DNA of 5,625 nucleotides from Nitrospiraceae bacterium UBA6898. Lineage in GTDB: Bacteria > Nitrospirota > Thermodesulfovibrionia > Thermodesulfovibrionales > UBA6898. The stretch lies in NCBI GenBank assembly GCA_002448975.1, contig DKBO01000061.1:3137-8761 (forward strand). The letters run 5' to 3'. Position numbers and translations under genes: made by a program. This document shows, in pieces, positions 1-5,625 of the stretch; positions within the stretch are counted from its first letter, which is position 1; each line of letters begins with the position of its first letter. Below the pieces are notes generated by a model. The model saw only the letters and a program-made list of their open reading frames with translations, was not told the origin of the DNA and ran no database searches.

Positions 1-900
1 CACGTTAACATTGGCAAACAGGGAAGGCCCGCTGCCGGAAAAACGCTCATACAGGGCCTTGAACTCGGTGAAATTTTTCTTAAGTTCACTGTCACGTATG
101 TTGTAGATCCACCAGTCGCTCCTGATGCCTCCCGGCTCTACGAAGCGGTACTCCAGCCCTGTCCCGATCCCCCGCTTGGAATAGGTATCGAGCACAAAGG
201 TGGCATCCCGGTTCTCTGCAATAGCCCAGAAAAAGGGGATATTCAGTCCAAAGCCCCGGGATGAGCTGTTGCTGATGAGCGGCATGAGAAAGCCCGTCTG
301 CCGTTCGGTGAGCAGCGGGGCCAAAAGATAGGGCGTATAAAAGACCGGGGCTTCCCTGACCCTGAATGTTGCATCCTTGGCCGTCAGAGAGCTCCCGATA
401 AAAAGATTCACATCCTTCCCGCGGAAGCACCATGCAGCAGGGATGCCATCGCAGGTCGTGAAACGTGCTTCCTCTTTGCTTGCGAATTCCTTCTCGCCTT
501 TCCGCTCCAGGACGTTTCCGGAGAGGTGATAATTGTCCTCCTTGAACAAGACTTCACCCCCGTAGAGCCTCCCGGTCTTCTTCTCTATGTTCATCTCTGC
601 CCGTTGTGCGGTAAAAGCTACGGTGGGGTCATCGTACCGAACATTACCTTCAGCACGGACATCTCCGGTCTCCTCAAAATATATCATCTCATCGGCAAGG
701 ACTGTGGCGTCTTCCTGTGTTACGGTAACGGCTCCCGTGGCAACATACTTCTTTTCGTCGGGAAAATACTGCAGCGTTTCTGACGTGATGGTCGTTTCCT
801 TCTCTGCTGCGTAACAGGAATCCGTGAACAGTGAACCGTGCAGGGTAAGCAGCAAAAAGACGGGGATTACAAAAGCCGGCTTCTGCATCTTTTTCCTCAT
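1..900 (-). CDS. lptD: LPS-assembly protein LptD, N-terminal 300 residues (3' end outside window)
   Basis: LptD is the outer-membrane beta-barrel that, with the lipoprotein LptE, inserts lipopolysaccharide into the outer leaflet. The frame is open from 900 to the left edge with no stop. Residues 1-31 look like a Sec signal peptide: basic RKK start, hydrophobic core about 9-25, and a likely cleavage site CYA|AE at 31/32. Residues about 35-145 form an OstA/LptA-like beta-jellyroll with the typical repeats (VATGAVTVTQED, VRAEGNVRYDD, GRLYGGEVLF). Family hallmarks follow: TTCDG (147-151) then W156, APVFYTPYL (183-191), and RQTGF (200-204) leading into SSSRGFGLNIPFFWAIAENRDAT (211-233), matching the E. 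coli run around SGFLIP...YYWNIAPNMDAT. C150 aligns with E. coli C173. Start 900 (ATG) has GGAG 8 bases upstream. Alternatives are ATG at 888, with GAGGA 5 bases upstream, and ATG at 921, without a good SD. The barrel domain lies outside the window. The identification is secure; the start is less so. Confidence 0.93.
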   Translation of the reverse strand, partial: MRKKMQKPAFVIPVFLLLTLHGSLFTDSCYAAEKETTITSETLQYFPDEKKYVATGAVTVTQEDATVLADEMIYFEETGDVRAEGNVRYDDPTVAFTAQRAEMNIEKKTGRLYGGEVLFKEDNYHLSGNVLERKGEKEFASKEEARFTTCDGIPAAWCFRGKDVNLFIGSSLTAKDATFRVREAPVFYTPYLLAPLLTERQTGFLMPLISNSSSRGFGLNIPFFWAIAENRDATFVLDTYSKRGIGTGLEYRFVEPGGIRSDWWIYNIRDSELKKNFTEFKALYERFSGSGPSLFANVNV

Positions 901-908
901 CCCAGACA

Positions 909-912
909 CTCC
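909..912 (-). promoter_or_regulatory. Ribosome-binding site favouring the lptD start at 900
   Basis: Reading the minus strand, GGAG (912 to 909) lies 8 bases before the ATG at 900, in the 32-base gap after the folC stop. This is the same spacing seen at the trpA and hydrolase starts. A second SD-like GAGGA (898-894) sits 5 bases before an in-frame ATG at 888, so initiation 12 bases further in, at Met5, is a real alternative. Both give an intact signal peptide. Confidence 0.5.
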
Positions 913-932
913 AGAACGCATCACTGCTGGTA

Positions 933-2237
933 TCATTCTCTCAGCCTCGTGAGCACGCCCTTCCGGCCCAGTGTCTCCTGCACCTCCCCAATGGTGTAGA
1001 AGGATCCCGTAACCACGATCAGGTCACCATGGATAGCCAGTTCCTCTGCCATGGCAAGGGCGTCGGAGACCGTCGGCACAGTCTTCGGGAAAGCCCCGAG
1101 AGATCGCGCTTCTGCAGCGAGCTCCTCAGGCGAGGCTGCTCTTCCATACGCAGGTGCGGTAACGATGATCTCCGACGCAAGGGGAAGCAGCGGCCGCATG
1201 ATACCCTCCATGTCCTTGTCAGCCATGATCCCCATAACCAGAATAATCCTGCTGTACAGTTCAAGGGCCTTCGTCAGATATGCTGCAAGCACCGTTGCAG
1301 CATAGGGGTTGTGCGCACCGTCGATCAGCACAGGAGGATGCTCCTTCACGAACTGGAGCCTTCCCGGCCAGCTCACCCGCCCGAGTCCGCGGGCGATGTC
1401 ACACCGGAGAGCGGGATATGCACGGGTGATCTCTTCGACCGTCCTCACGGCAATCGCCGCGTTCATTGCCTGATGTCTACCTGCAAGGGGCACCGCGAGT
1501 CCCCGGTGCGATGCAACTCCCTGATAATCGACTTTGATGCCGGTGAGGTCCTCGGCGGTTATCTCGGCCGAAAAATCCTTTCCGCAGACGTAGAGCGCAG
1601 AGCCGGCTTCACCTGCCTTCCGTTCCAGCACTTCCATGGCCCCGGGTTGCTGGAGCGCAGCGATAACCGGTTTTCCCTGCTTGATGACCCCGGCCTTCTC
1701 TGCCGCGATCTGCTGCAGTGTCTCGCCGAGGAACTCGCGGTGATCCATAGCGATGCCGGTTATCACCACTGCCTCGGGCACCACGATGTTCGTGGCGTCA
1801 AGCCTGCCGCCCATGCCCACTTCAACCACAGCCCAGTCCACCTTTATCTTTCTGAAATAGAGGAATGCGATGGCAGTAGTCACTTCAAAGAAGGTCGGTG
1901 AAAAATCCGGGAGTTCGGCTGCGGCCTGTCTCACGTCATCGGCAAGGGATACCACATCGGCTTCCGGAATCTCCCTGCCATTCACCCGGATCCTCTCGGT
2001 AAAACTTACGAGATGCGGAGATGTGAACAGCCCGGTCGTTACCCCTGCAGTCCGGAGCATGGACTCGATCATGGCGGCAGTCGATCCCTTTCCGTTCGTG
2101 CCCGCGATATGGACCGAACGGAACGCGTCCTGGGGATTGCCCAGCGCCGCCATCAGCCTCCGGATGTTATCAAGCCCGAACTTCATGCCGTACTGCTGAA
2201 GACGATACAGGTAATCTATCGTGTCCGTGAAGCTCAT
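933..2237 (-). CDS. folC: Bifunctional folylpolyglutamate synthase / dihydrofolate synthase
   Basis: This is a cytoplasmic Mur-ligase-family enzyme that joins L-glutamate to dihydropteroate or to folates with ATP, making dihydrofolate and retaining folates as polyglutamates. It is 434 residues, a normal full length. Visible motifs are the P-loop GTNGKGS (46-52), TSPHL (72-76) followed by ERIRVNG (81-87), EVGMGGRLDATN (139-150), the metal- and nucleotide-binding stretch ITGIAMDH (159-166) and EFLG (168-171), EKAG (180-183) whose K181 corresponds to the lysine carbamylated in this family, DGAHNP (305-310) of the C-terminal Rossmann-like domain, and VVTGSFYTIGEV near the C-terminus. The ATG at 2237 overlaps the accD stop as ATGA. 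No strong SD precedes it, so translation is probably coupled to accD. Whether both the DHFS and FPGS activities are present cannot be read from these motifs, but most bacteria with a single folC have both. Confidence 0.96.
   Translation of the reverse strand: MSFTDTIDYLYRLQQYGMKFGLDNIRRLMAALGNPQDAFRSVHIAGTNGKGSTAAMIESMLRTAGVTTGLFTSPHLVSFTERIRVNGREIPEADVVSLADDVRQAAAELPDFSPTFFEVTTAIAFLYFRKIKVDWAVVEVGMGGRLDATNIVVPEAVVITGIAMDHREFLGETLQQIAAEKAGVIKQGKPVIAALQQPGAMEVLERKAGEAGSALYVCGKDFSAEITAEDLTGIKVDYQGVASHRGLAVPLAGRHQAMNAAIAVRTVEEITRAYPALRCDIARGLGRVSWPGRLQFVKEHPPVLIDGAHNPYAATVLAAYLTKALELYSRIILVMGIMADKDMEGIMRPLLPLASEIIVTAPAYGRAASPEELAAEARSLGAFPKTVPTVSDALAMAEELAIHGDLIVVTGSFYTIGEVQETLGRKGVLTRLRE
2234..2237 (-). 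other. accD/folC stop-start overlap (ATGA)
   Basis: The folC ATG (2237-2235) and the accD TGA (2236-2234) share ATGA. The bases before it on the minus strand (GGGGCCCTGGC) lack a well-placed Shine-Dalgarno. This suggests that folC is translated by ribosomes terminating on accD. Confidence 0.8.
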
Positions 2238-3067
2238 GCCAGGGCCCCGATGATCTGGCCCAGGGTCTTTCTCAGTTCTTTCCGGTCAACAACCGCATCG
2301 ATCATGCCGTGGTCTAGGAGGAACTCCGCGCGTTGAAAATCGTCGGGCAGCTGCTGCTTGATGGTCTGCTCAATGACCCGCGGACCGGCAAATCCGATAA
2401 GGCTTTTCGGCTCCGCGATGATGATATCCCCGAGCATGGCGAAACTTGCAGTCACGCCGCCAAACGTCGGATCAGCAAGGACCGACAGGTAAAGCCCCCC
2501 TCCGTCGTTCAGCCGTGCGATGGCTGCCGAAACGCGTGCCATCTGCATGAGCGAGAAGATGCCTTCCTGCATCCGTGCGCCGCCCGACGACGCCACGGTG
2601 ATCAGCGGCTTTTTCTGTTCAAGCGCCTCCTCGGCCGCCCGTACTACCTTCTCTCCCACGACAGAACCCATGCTGCCGCCCATAAAGGAAAAATCCATAA
2701 TGACCACGACAACAGGATGTCCTGCGATGGTTGCCTCTCCGGATACTGCGGCTTCTTCAAGCTCGCTCTTCTTCCGGCTCTCCTCGAGCCGTTCCCGGTA
2801 CGAGACCTTGTCCTTGAATCCGAGGGGATCGGTCGACGACAGACCGGTGTCGATCTCCGCAAAGCTGTTTTCATCAACGAGCAGCTGGATACGCTCTCTG
2901 GCGCTGATCCTGAAATGATAGTTGCATTTCGGGCAGATCTTGAGGTTCTTGTCTATTTCCTTTTTATAGATGATCTCCTTGCAGCTGTCGCACTTCACCC
3001 ACAGCCCTTCCGGGATCTTGATCCTCTTGTCTGCCTTTGCTTCCTTGCCTTTTTTGAACCATGTCAT
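2234..3067 (-). CDS. accD: Acetyl-CoA carboxylase carboxyltransferase subunit beta
   Basis: With AccA this subunit forms the carboxyltransferase that moves CO2 from carboxybiotin on AccB to acetyl-CoA, giving malonyl-CoA, the first committed step of fatty acid synthesis in the cytoplasm. From the chosen start it has 277 residues, slightly shorter than the E. coli protein (about 304). A four-cysteine zinc ribbon is intact: C26-x2-C29-x15-C45-x2-C48. The crotonase-like carboxyltransferase core follows, with SGEATIAGHPVVV (109-121), GGSMGSVVGEK (130-140), the SSGGARMQEG signature (160-169), DPTFGGVTASFAMLGD (199-214) and GFAGPRVIEQT (225-235). The protein begins MTWFKK, typical of the family, at ATG 3067 with GAAGAG 7 bases upstream. 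An in-frame TTG at 3118 would add 17 residues of unconserved RG-rich sequence and was not chosen. No accA is visible in the window. A 72-base gap separates it from the upstream hydrolase gene. Confidence 0.97.
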   Translation of the reverse strand: MTWFKKGKEAKADKRIKIPEGLWVKCDSCKEIIYKKEIDKNLKICPKCNYHFRISARERIQLLVDENSFAEIDTGLSSTDPLGFKDKVSYRERLEESRKKSELEEAAVSGEATIAGHPVVVVIMDFSFMGGSMGSVVGEKVVRAAEEALEQKKPLITVASSGGARMQEGIFSLMQMARVSAAIARLNDGGGLYLSVLADPTFGGVTASFAMLGDIIIAEPKSLIGFAGPRVIEQTIKQQLPDDFQRAEFLLDHGMIDAVVDRKELRKTLGQIIGALA

Positions 3068-3090
3068 AGTGCGTCTCTTCCCCTGTCCAT

Positions 3091-3124
3091 CCCCCGCGGC
3101 ACGGCCACGCGGCTGCAAGGGGGG
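3091..3124 (-). other. GC-rich inverted repeat in the hydrolase-accD gap
   Basis: The 72-base gap (3068-3139) is the only real spacer in the window. It contains CCGCG (3112-3108 on the minus strand) and CGCGG (3098-3094) separated by 9 bases. This is flanked by a C-run (3124-3119) that could pair in part with the G-run (3095-3091) across a bulge. No T-tract follows it on the minus strand, so it is not a normal intrinsic terminator. It could be a weak RNA hairpin upstream of the accD ribosome-binding site, or chance in GC-rich sequence. I see no -10/-35 pair in this gap. Confidence 0.22.
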
Positions 3125-3139
3125 TCTGGTGTGGCAGTA

Positions 3140-3913
3140 TTATACCTTATATGTTTCCCCGTCTTTCAGTATTTCGATGACTACGCCGGTCTTTTTCCTC
3201 ATAGCGGCGATCTCTTTCCGTATCTGCCGGATATACTGCGGTTTGGGATGGGTGACATATACCTTTGCCGGGGGCCTCTGCATCTTTTCCAATTCCGCTT
3301 TCAGCAGGTCCGGCGTCAGGTGTCCTGTCATGCGGGCGAGTTTCTCCATGTCATTCGGAAAAGAGACCTCGATGATTGCCACATGCACATCGGCCGCATG
3401 GCGCCAGATTCGCTCGGTCGGCCCGGTATCCCCCGTGTACAGCAGAGCCCTGCCCGACTTATCTTCACGGATTATATACCCGACCGCCGGCACCGTATGG
3501 TTCACTGCATAAGCTGTCACGGAATAGCCGTTCACCCTGAAAGGTTTGCCGTCCTGAATGCTCTTCAGCCGGAGCACCGGTTTGATCGAAGCAGAGATCC
3601 GGGTAAAGTCAGGCCAGAGCCGGTCGTTCAGCAGGTGCCTTCGCAAATCGGCGAGCGTTGAGGAGGTGCCGAAGACCGTGACCGAGTGGCGCTTATGCTT
3701 GATAATGATATTGTCCGCAAGGAACGGAATCGCTTTGATATGGTCAAGATGGGCATGACTGATAAGGATGTCCCGTATCTCCCATTGGGCCCCTTCTTTC
3801 AGCGATGCGCCTATGGTGCCGGCGTCAAGCAGCACCATGCCGTCGATAAGGAACGCCGGCGAATTATACCCCGGCAGTTCCGCTCCTGAGCTGCCCAGGA
3901 CTTTAACCTTCAC
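3140..3913 (-). CDS. Metallo-beta-lactamase-fold hydrolase, class II cyclic-nucleotide phosphodiesterase-like
   Basis: The protein is 257 residues, soluble, with no signal peptide or membrane segment, so it is presumably cytoplasmic. The complete set of metal ligands of the metallo-beta-lactamase fold is visible: SHAHLDH (52-58, supplying H53, H55, D57, H58), H139 in AVNHTVPAVGY, D162 in YTGDTGPTERIW, and H222 in VTHPKP; H198 in TGHLTPDLL is an extra conserved-looking histidine. The HxHLDH(I) core plus TGHLTP most resembles PDEase II (yeast PDE1, Vibrio CpdP), zinc enzymes that hydrolyse 3',5'-cyclic nucleotides. The match is imperfect: the family glycine/serine soon after HxHLDH is A61 here, and the protein is shorter than PDE1. 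Substrate is therefore unproven; a tRNase Z-like or other phosphodiesterase role is possible. The start is GTG at 3913, 12 bases after the trpA stop, with GAGGGG 8 bases upstream; the sequence begins MKVKVLGSSG, a normal fold start. It sits inside the trp-acc-fol run on the same strand. Confidence 0.8.
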   Translation of the reverse strand: MKVKVLGSSGAELPGYNSPAFLIDGMVLLDAGTIGASLKEGAQWEIRDILISHAHLDHIKAIPFLADNIIIKHKRHSVTVFGTSSTLADLRRHLLNDRLWPDFTRISASIKPVLRLKSIQDGKPFRVNGYSVTAYAVNHTVPAVGYIIREDKSGRALLYTGDTGPTERIWRHAADVHVAIIEVSFPNDMEKLARMTGHLTPDLLKAELEKMQRPPAKVYVTHPKPQYIRQIRKEIAAMRKKTGVVIEILKDGETYKV

Positions 3914-3921
3914 TGCCCTAT

Positions 3922-3927
3922 CCCCTC
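3922..3927 (-). promoter_or_regulatory. Strong Shine-Dalgarno for the GTG-start hydrolase
   Basis: GAGGGG (3927 to 3922 on the minus strand) lies 8 bases before the GTG at 3913 and overlaps the trpA stop codon (TGA, 3928-3926). It supports GTG as the true start despite the non-ATG codon. It also places the hydrolase directly behind trpA in translation. Confidence 0.7.
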
Positions 3928-4705
3928 ATGCTATCCCGGCGCGGAGCGAACGAAGATACTGCCTCAGCTCCGCATCGGAGTCCTGCATCCTTTTTACGAT
4001 CGCACTTCCCACGATGACGCCGTCAGCATACTGTGCCACCATCGATGCCTCCTGCGGTGTCGCAATGCCGAAACCGACGGCAATGGGGGTAGCAGAGAAC
4101 GCCCTGATCTGCGCCATATGCGCGCCTATCGACGGGTCAAGGGCCAGTTTTGTCCCGGTGATTCCGGTTATCGAGACATAATAGATGAAGCCGCGCGATG
4201 CACGACAGACCTTGCGTATTCTCTCGGCTGTTGACGTGGGGGCAAGCAGGAAGATCGTATCGAAAGGCTTTCCCCGGGTCAGCCGCATCAGTCCTTCCGC
4301 CTCGTCAGGGGGAAGATCGGGGACGATAATACCGTCAACACCAGCAGACAGGGCATCTGCAACAAACCGCTCATCGCCGTATTTAAAGATCGGGTTGTAA
4401 TAAGTCATCAGAATGATCGGTATCTGCGTCGAACTCCGCAGCGAAGAAACGAAATCGATCACCCTATGCAGGGTGGTGCCGCCCTCAAGCGCACGCTGCG
4501 CTGCTGCCTGTATCGTCGGACCGTCGGCAAGGGGATCGGAAAAGGGCACGCCGAGCTCGATAATGTCCGCCCCGCACTCCTCAAGTATCGCCACCAGCTC
4601 CCGTGTCCTCGGGAGATCCGGATCGCCCGCCATGATATAGGGGATAAAGGCTTTTTTCTGCCCTTTGCGAAGGGCCTGGAATTTTCTGCTGATGCGGGAC
4701 ATCAT
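3926..4705 (-). CDS. trpA: Tryptophan synthase alpha chain
   Basis: The TrpA TIM barrel cleaves indole-3-glycerol phosphate to indole and glyceraldehyde-3-phosphate; indole passes through a tunnel to TrpB. The protein has 259 residues, close to the E. coli 268. The catalytic pair is visible as E50 and D61 in IELGVPFSDPLADGP (48-62), corresponding to E. coli E49 and D60. Other family marks are FIPYIMAGDPD (20-30), LMTYYNPI (99-106), IVPDLPPDEA (127-136), LLAPTST (153-159), YYVSITGITG (175-184) covering the mobile loop, and the phosphate-binding GFG (211-213) and GS (233-234). The ATG at 4705 overlaps the trpB stop (ATGA), with AAGGGG 8 bases upstream. A second ATG directly follows (MM), but its spacing is less good. 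The pairing with trpB is the standard arrangement for the alpha2-beta2 complex. Confidence 0.97.
   Translation of the reverse strand: MMSRISRKFQALRKGQKKAFIPYIMAGDPDLPRTRELVAILEECGADIIELGVPFSDPLADGPTIQAAAQRALEGGTTLHRVIDFVSSLRSSTQIPIILMTYYNPIFKYGDERFVADALSAGVDGIIVPDLPPDEAEGLMRLTRGKPFDTIFLLAPTSTAERIRKVCRASRGFIYYVSITGITGTKLALDPSIGAHMAQIRAFSATPIAVGFGIATPQEASMVAQYADGVIVGSAIVKRMQDSDAELRQYLRSLRAGIA
4702..4705 (-). other. trpB/trpA stop-start overlap (ATGA)
   Basis: The trpA ATG (4705-4703) and the trpB TGA (4704-4702) overlap as ATGA. This is the usual arrangement for translational coupling, which keeps the two subunits at equal amounts. Confidence 0.8.
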
Positions 4706-5625
4706 AGTTCTATCCCCTTGATGCGCGCAACATGCTGCACATCCTTGTCTCCCCGTCCGGAGAGATTGACCACGATGATCTCGTCCCTTGAAAGCTTCGG
4801 TGCTAGCTTCACTGCCTCGGCAAGGGCATGGGCTGACTCGAGTGCAGGGATGATGCCTTCTGTTCTCGAAAGCTGTTCAAAGGCGGCAAGGGCCTCCTCA
4901 TCGGTAGCGTAGGCATACTGCACCCTGCCGGAGTCCCTGAGAAAGGCATGTTCCGGCCCGACCGCTGCATAATCGAGTCCGGCCGAGACAGAATGCGTGC
5001 CGAGTACGTTGCCGTCGTCGTCCTGAAGCAGGTAGCTCTTCGTACCCTGCAGCACGCCGATCGACCCTCCGGCAAAACGGGCTGCGTGTTCCCCTGCGGC
5101 GATGCCCCGGCCTCCGGCCTCAACGCCGACCATCCTGACCTCATCATCGATGAAGGCATGGAAAAGCCCCATGGCATTGCTGCCGCCGCCCACGCAGGCA
5201 ATAAGATACGCGGGGAGCTTGCCCTCTGCGGCACCTATCTGCTTCCGCGCCTCCCTGCCGATGACGGACTGGAAATCCCTCACCATCAGGGGAAAGGGGT
5301 GCGGTCCGAAGACCGTGCCCATCACGTAGTGGGTCGTCCGCACATTCGTTGTCCAGTCCCGCAGTCCTTCGTTGATGGCGTCCTTCAGGGTTTTTGATCC
5401 GAGGGTAACCTCATGCACGGTAGCGCCGAGGAGCTTCATCCTGAAGACATTCAGAGACTGGCGGGCCACATCTTCCGAGCCCATGTAGATCTCGCATGCA
5501 AGCCCGACAAGCGCAGCACCCGTTGCGGTTGCCACACCGTGCTGGCCGGCGCCGGTTTCCGCTATCAGCCGCTTCTTGCCCATCTTCTTTGCAAGAAGGG
5601 CCTGGCCGATGGCGTTATTGATCTT
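4702..5625 (-). CDS. trpB: Tryptophan synthase beta chain, C-terminal 307 residues (5' end outside window)
   Basis: TrpB is a PLP enzyme that condenses indole with L-serine to give tryptophan, in complex with TrpA. The frame is open to the right edge; the window begins at KINNAIGQALLAKKMGKKR, where the first residue matches the PLP-binding lysine of the family HKxNN motif (E. coli K87). About 86 N-terminal residues are therefore missing, and the ATG at 5583 is internal, not a start. Visible in order from that lysine are AETGAGQHG (22-30) with the catalytic glutamate at 23 (E. coli E109), the PLP-phosphate loop GGGSNAMG, VEAGGRGIAAGEHAARF, GTKSYLLQDDDG, SAGLDYAAVGPEH in the flexible COMM/communication region, EGIIPALESAHALA, and the C-terminal NLSGRGDKD with the serine contacting the pyridine ring. 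The catalytic residues in view are intact. It is the promoter-proximal gene in the window, so regulation of the trp unit cannot be seen here. Confidence 0.97.
   Translation of the reverse strand, partial: KINNAIGQALLAKKMGKKRLIAETGAGQHGVATATGAALVGLACEIYMGSEDVARQSLNVFRMKLLGATVHEVTLGSKTLKDAINEGLRDWTTNVRTTHYVMGTVFGPHPFPLMVRDFQSVIGREARKQIGAAEGKLPAYLIACVGGGSNAMGLFHAFIDDEVRMVGVEAGGRGIAAGEHAARFAGGSIGVLQGTKSYLLQDDDGNVLGTHSVSAGLDYAAVGPEHAFLRDSGRVQYAYATDEEALAAFEQLSRTEGIIPALESAHALAEAVKLAPKLSRDEIIVVNLSGRGDKDVQHVARIKGIEL
4714..4719 (-). promoter_or_regulatory. Shine-Dalgarno for trpA inside the trpB 3' end
   Basis: AAGGGG (4719 to 4714 on the minus strand) encodes the Lys-Gly near the TrpB C-terminus and lies 8 bases before the trpA ATG at 4705. 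The spacing favours the first of two adjacent ATG codons. Confidence 0.65.

Noticed and set aside
92..433. A 113-codon minus-strand open frame starting MVLPREG
   Set aside because: It is a different frame over the lptD coding sequence, whose own frame shows the LptD motifs and is open across the whole region.
811..816. Lipobox around C29 of LptD
   Set aside because: The residues before the cysteine (FTDSC) lack the leucine and small residues of a lipobox, and a Sec cleavage site CYA|AE fits better; LptD is not a lipoprotein.
1029..1901. A 290-codon plus-strand open frame inside folC
   Set aside because: It is wholly antisense to the well-supported folC, with no recognisable motif in its product, so I treat it as a shadow.
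3048..3058. A-run (six A, then G) near the accD start, and a similar run near the trpA start, as frameshift sites
   Set aside because: Both encode ordinary lysines in conserved-length proteins. No overlapping frame with a meaningful product or stimulatory structure is visible.
3068..3118. Upstream TTG start for accD adding 17 residues
   Set aside because: The added residues are unlike AccD family N-termini, the conserved MTWFKK begins at 3067, and that ATG has an SD-like GAAGAG 7 bases upstream.
2333..3661. A 442-codon open frame on the plus strand across accD and the hydrolase
   Set aside because: It lies antisense to two genes with clear family motifs and crosses their junction. Its translation is rich in His, Arg, Cys and Pro without recognisable domains, which is typical of a complement-frame shadow in GC-biased coding DNA.
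5581..5583. ATG as the trpB start
   Set aside because: The frame continues upstream to the window edge with conserved TrpB sequence, including the PLP lysine motif, so this methionine is internal.
1..5625. CRISPR arrays, tRNA/rRNA genes, insertion sequences, attachment sites
   Set aside because: No spaced direct repeats, tRNA-like cloverleaf, rRNA sequence, transposase motifs or terminal inverted repeats were seen; nearly all of the window is accounted for by conserved coding sequence.

Overview
The window is one stretch of minus-strand housekeeping genes from a Gram-negative (diderm) bacterium. Reading in the direction of transcription, from the right edge to the left, the order is trpB (5' end cut by the window edge), trpA, a metallo-beta-lactamase-fold hydrolase resembling class II cyclic-nucleotide phosphodiesterases, accD, folC and lptD (3' end cut by the window edge). 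All five junctions are tight: trpB/trpA and accD/folC overlap by 4 bases (ATGA), trpA and the hydrolase are 12 bases apart, the hydrolase and accD 72 bases apart, and folC and lptD about 32 bases apart. I see no convincing terminator or internal promoter, so the simplest reading is a single transcription unit whose promoter lies beyond the right edge.

Organism: lptD shows an outer membrane with lipopolysaccharide export. The run trpB-trpA-accD-folC is known to me from Geobacter-type Desulfobacterota (former Deltaproteobacteria) and from Nitrospirota. GC content is moderately high by impression. I therefore suggest one of those two groups, as inference only; no gene here settles the phylum.

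Region by region: 4702-5625 is the C-terminal three quarters of tryptophan synthase beta, starting at what appears to be the PLP-binding lysine. 3926-4705 is tryptophan synthase alpha. 3140-3913 is the hydrolase with a GTG start. 3068-3139 is the largest gap and holds only the accD ribosome-binding region and a weak GC-rich inverted repeat. 2234-3067 is the zinc-finger beta subunit of acetyl-CoA carboxylase carboxyltransferase. 933-2237 is folylpolyglutamate/dihydrofolate synthase. 1-900 is the first 300 codons of the LPS translocon LptD, with a signal peptide and an OstA/LptA-like domain.

How the genes work together: TrpA and TrpB form the alpha2-beta2 tryptophan synthase. AccD supplies half of the carboxyltransferase that makes malonyl-CoA for fatty acids, which end up partly in lipid A. 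LptD delivers finished LPS to the outer leaflet. FolC makes polyglutamylated folates for one-carbon metabolism. The set looks like a growth-linked biosynthetic operon rather than one pathway. I do not see a new biological system here; the least ordinary element is the hydrolase between trpA and accD.
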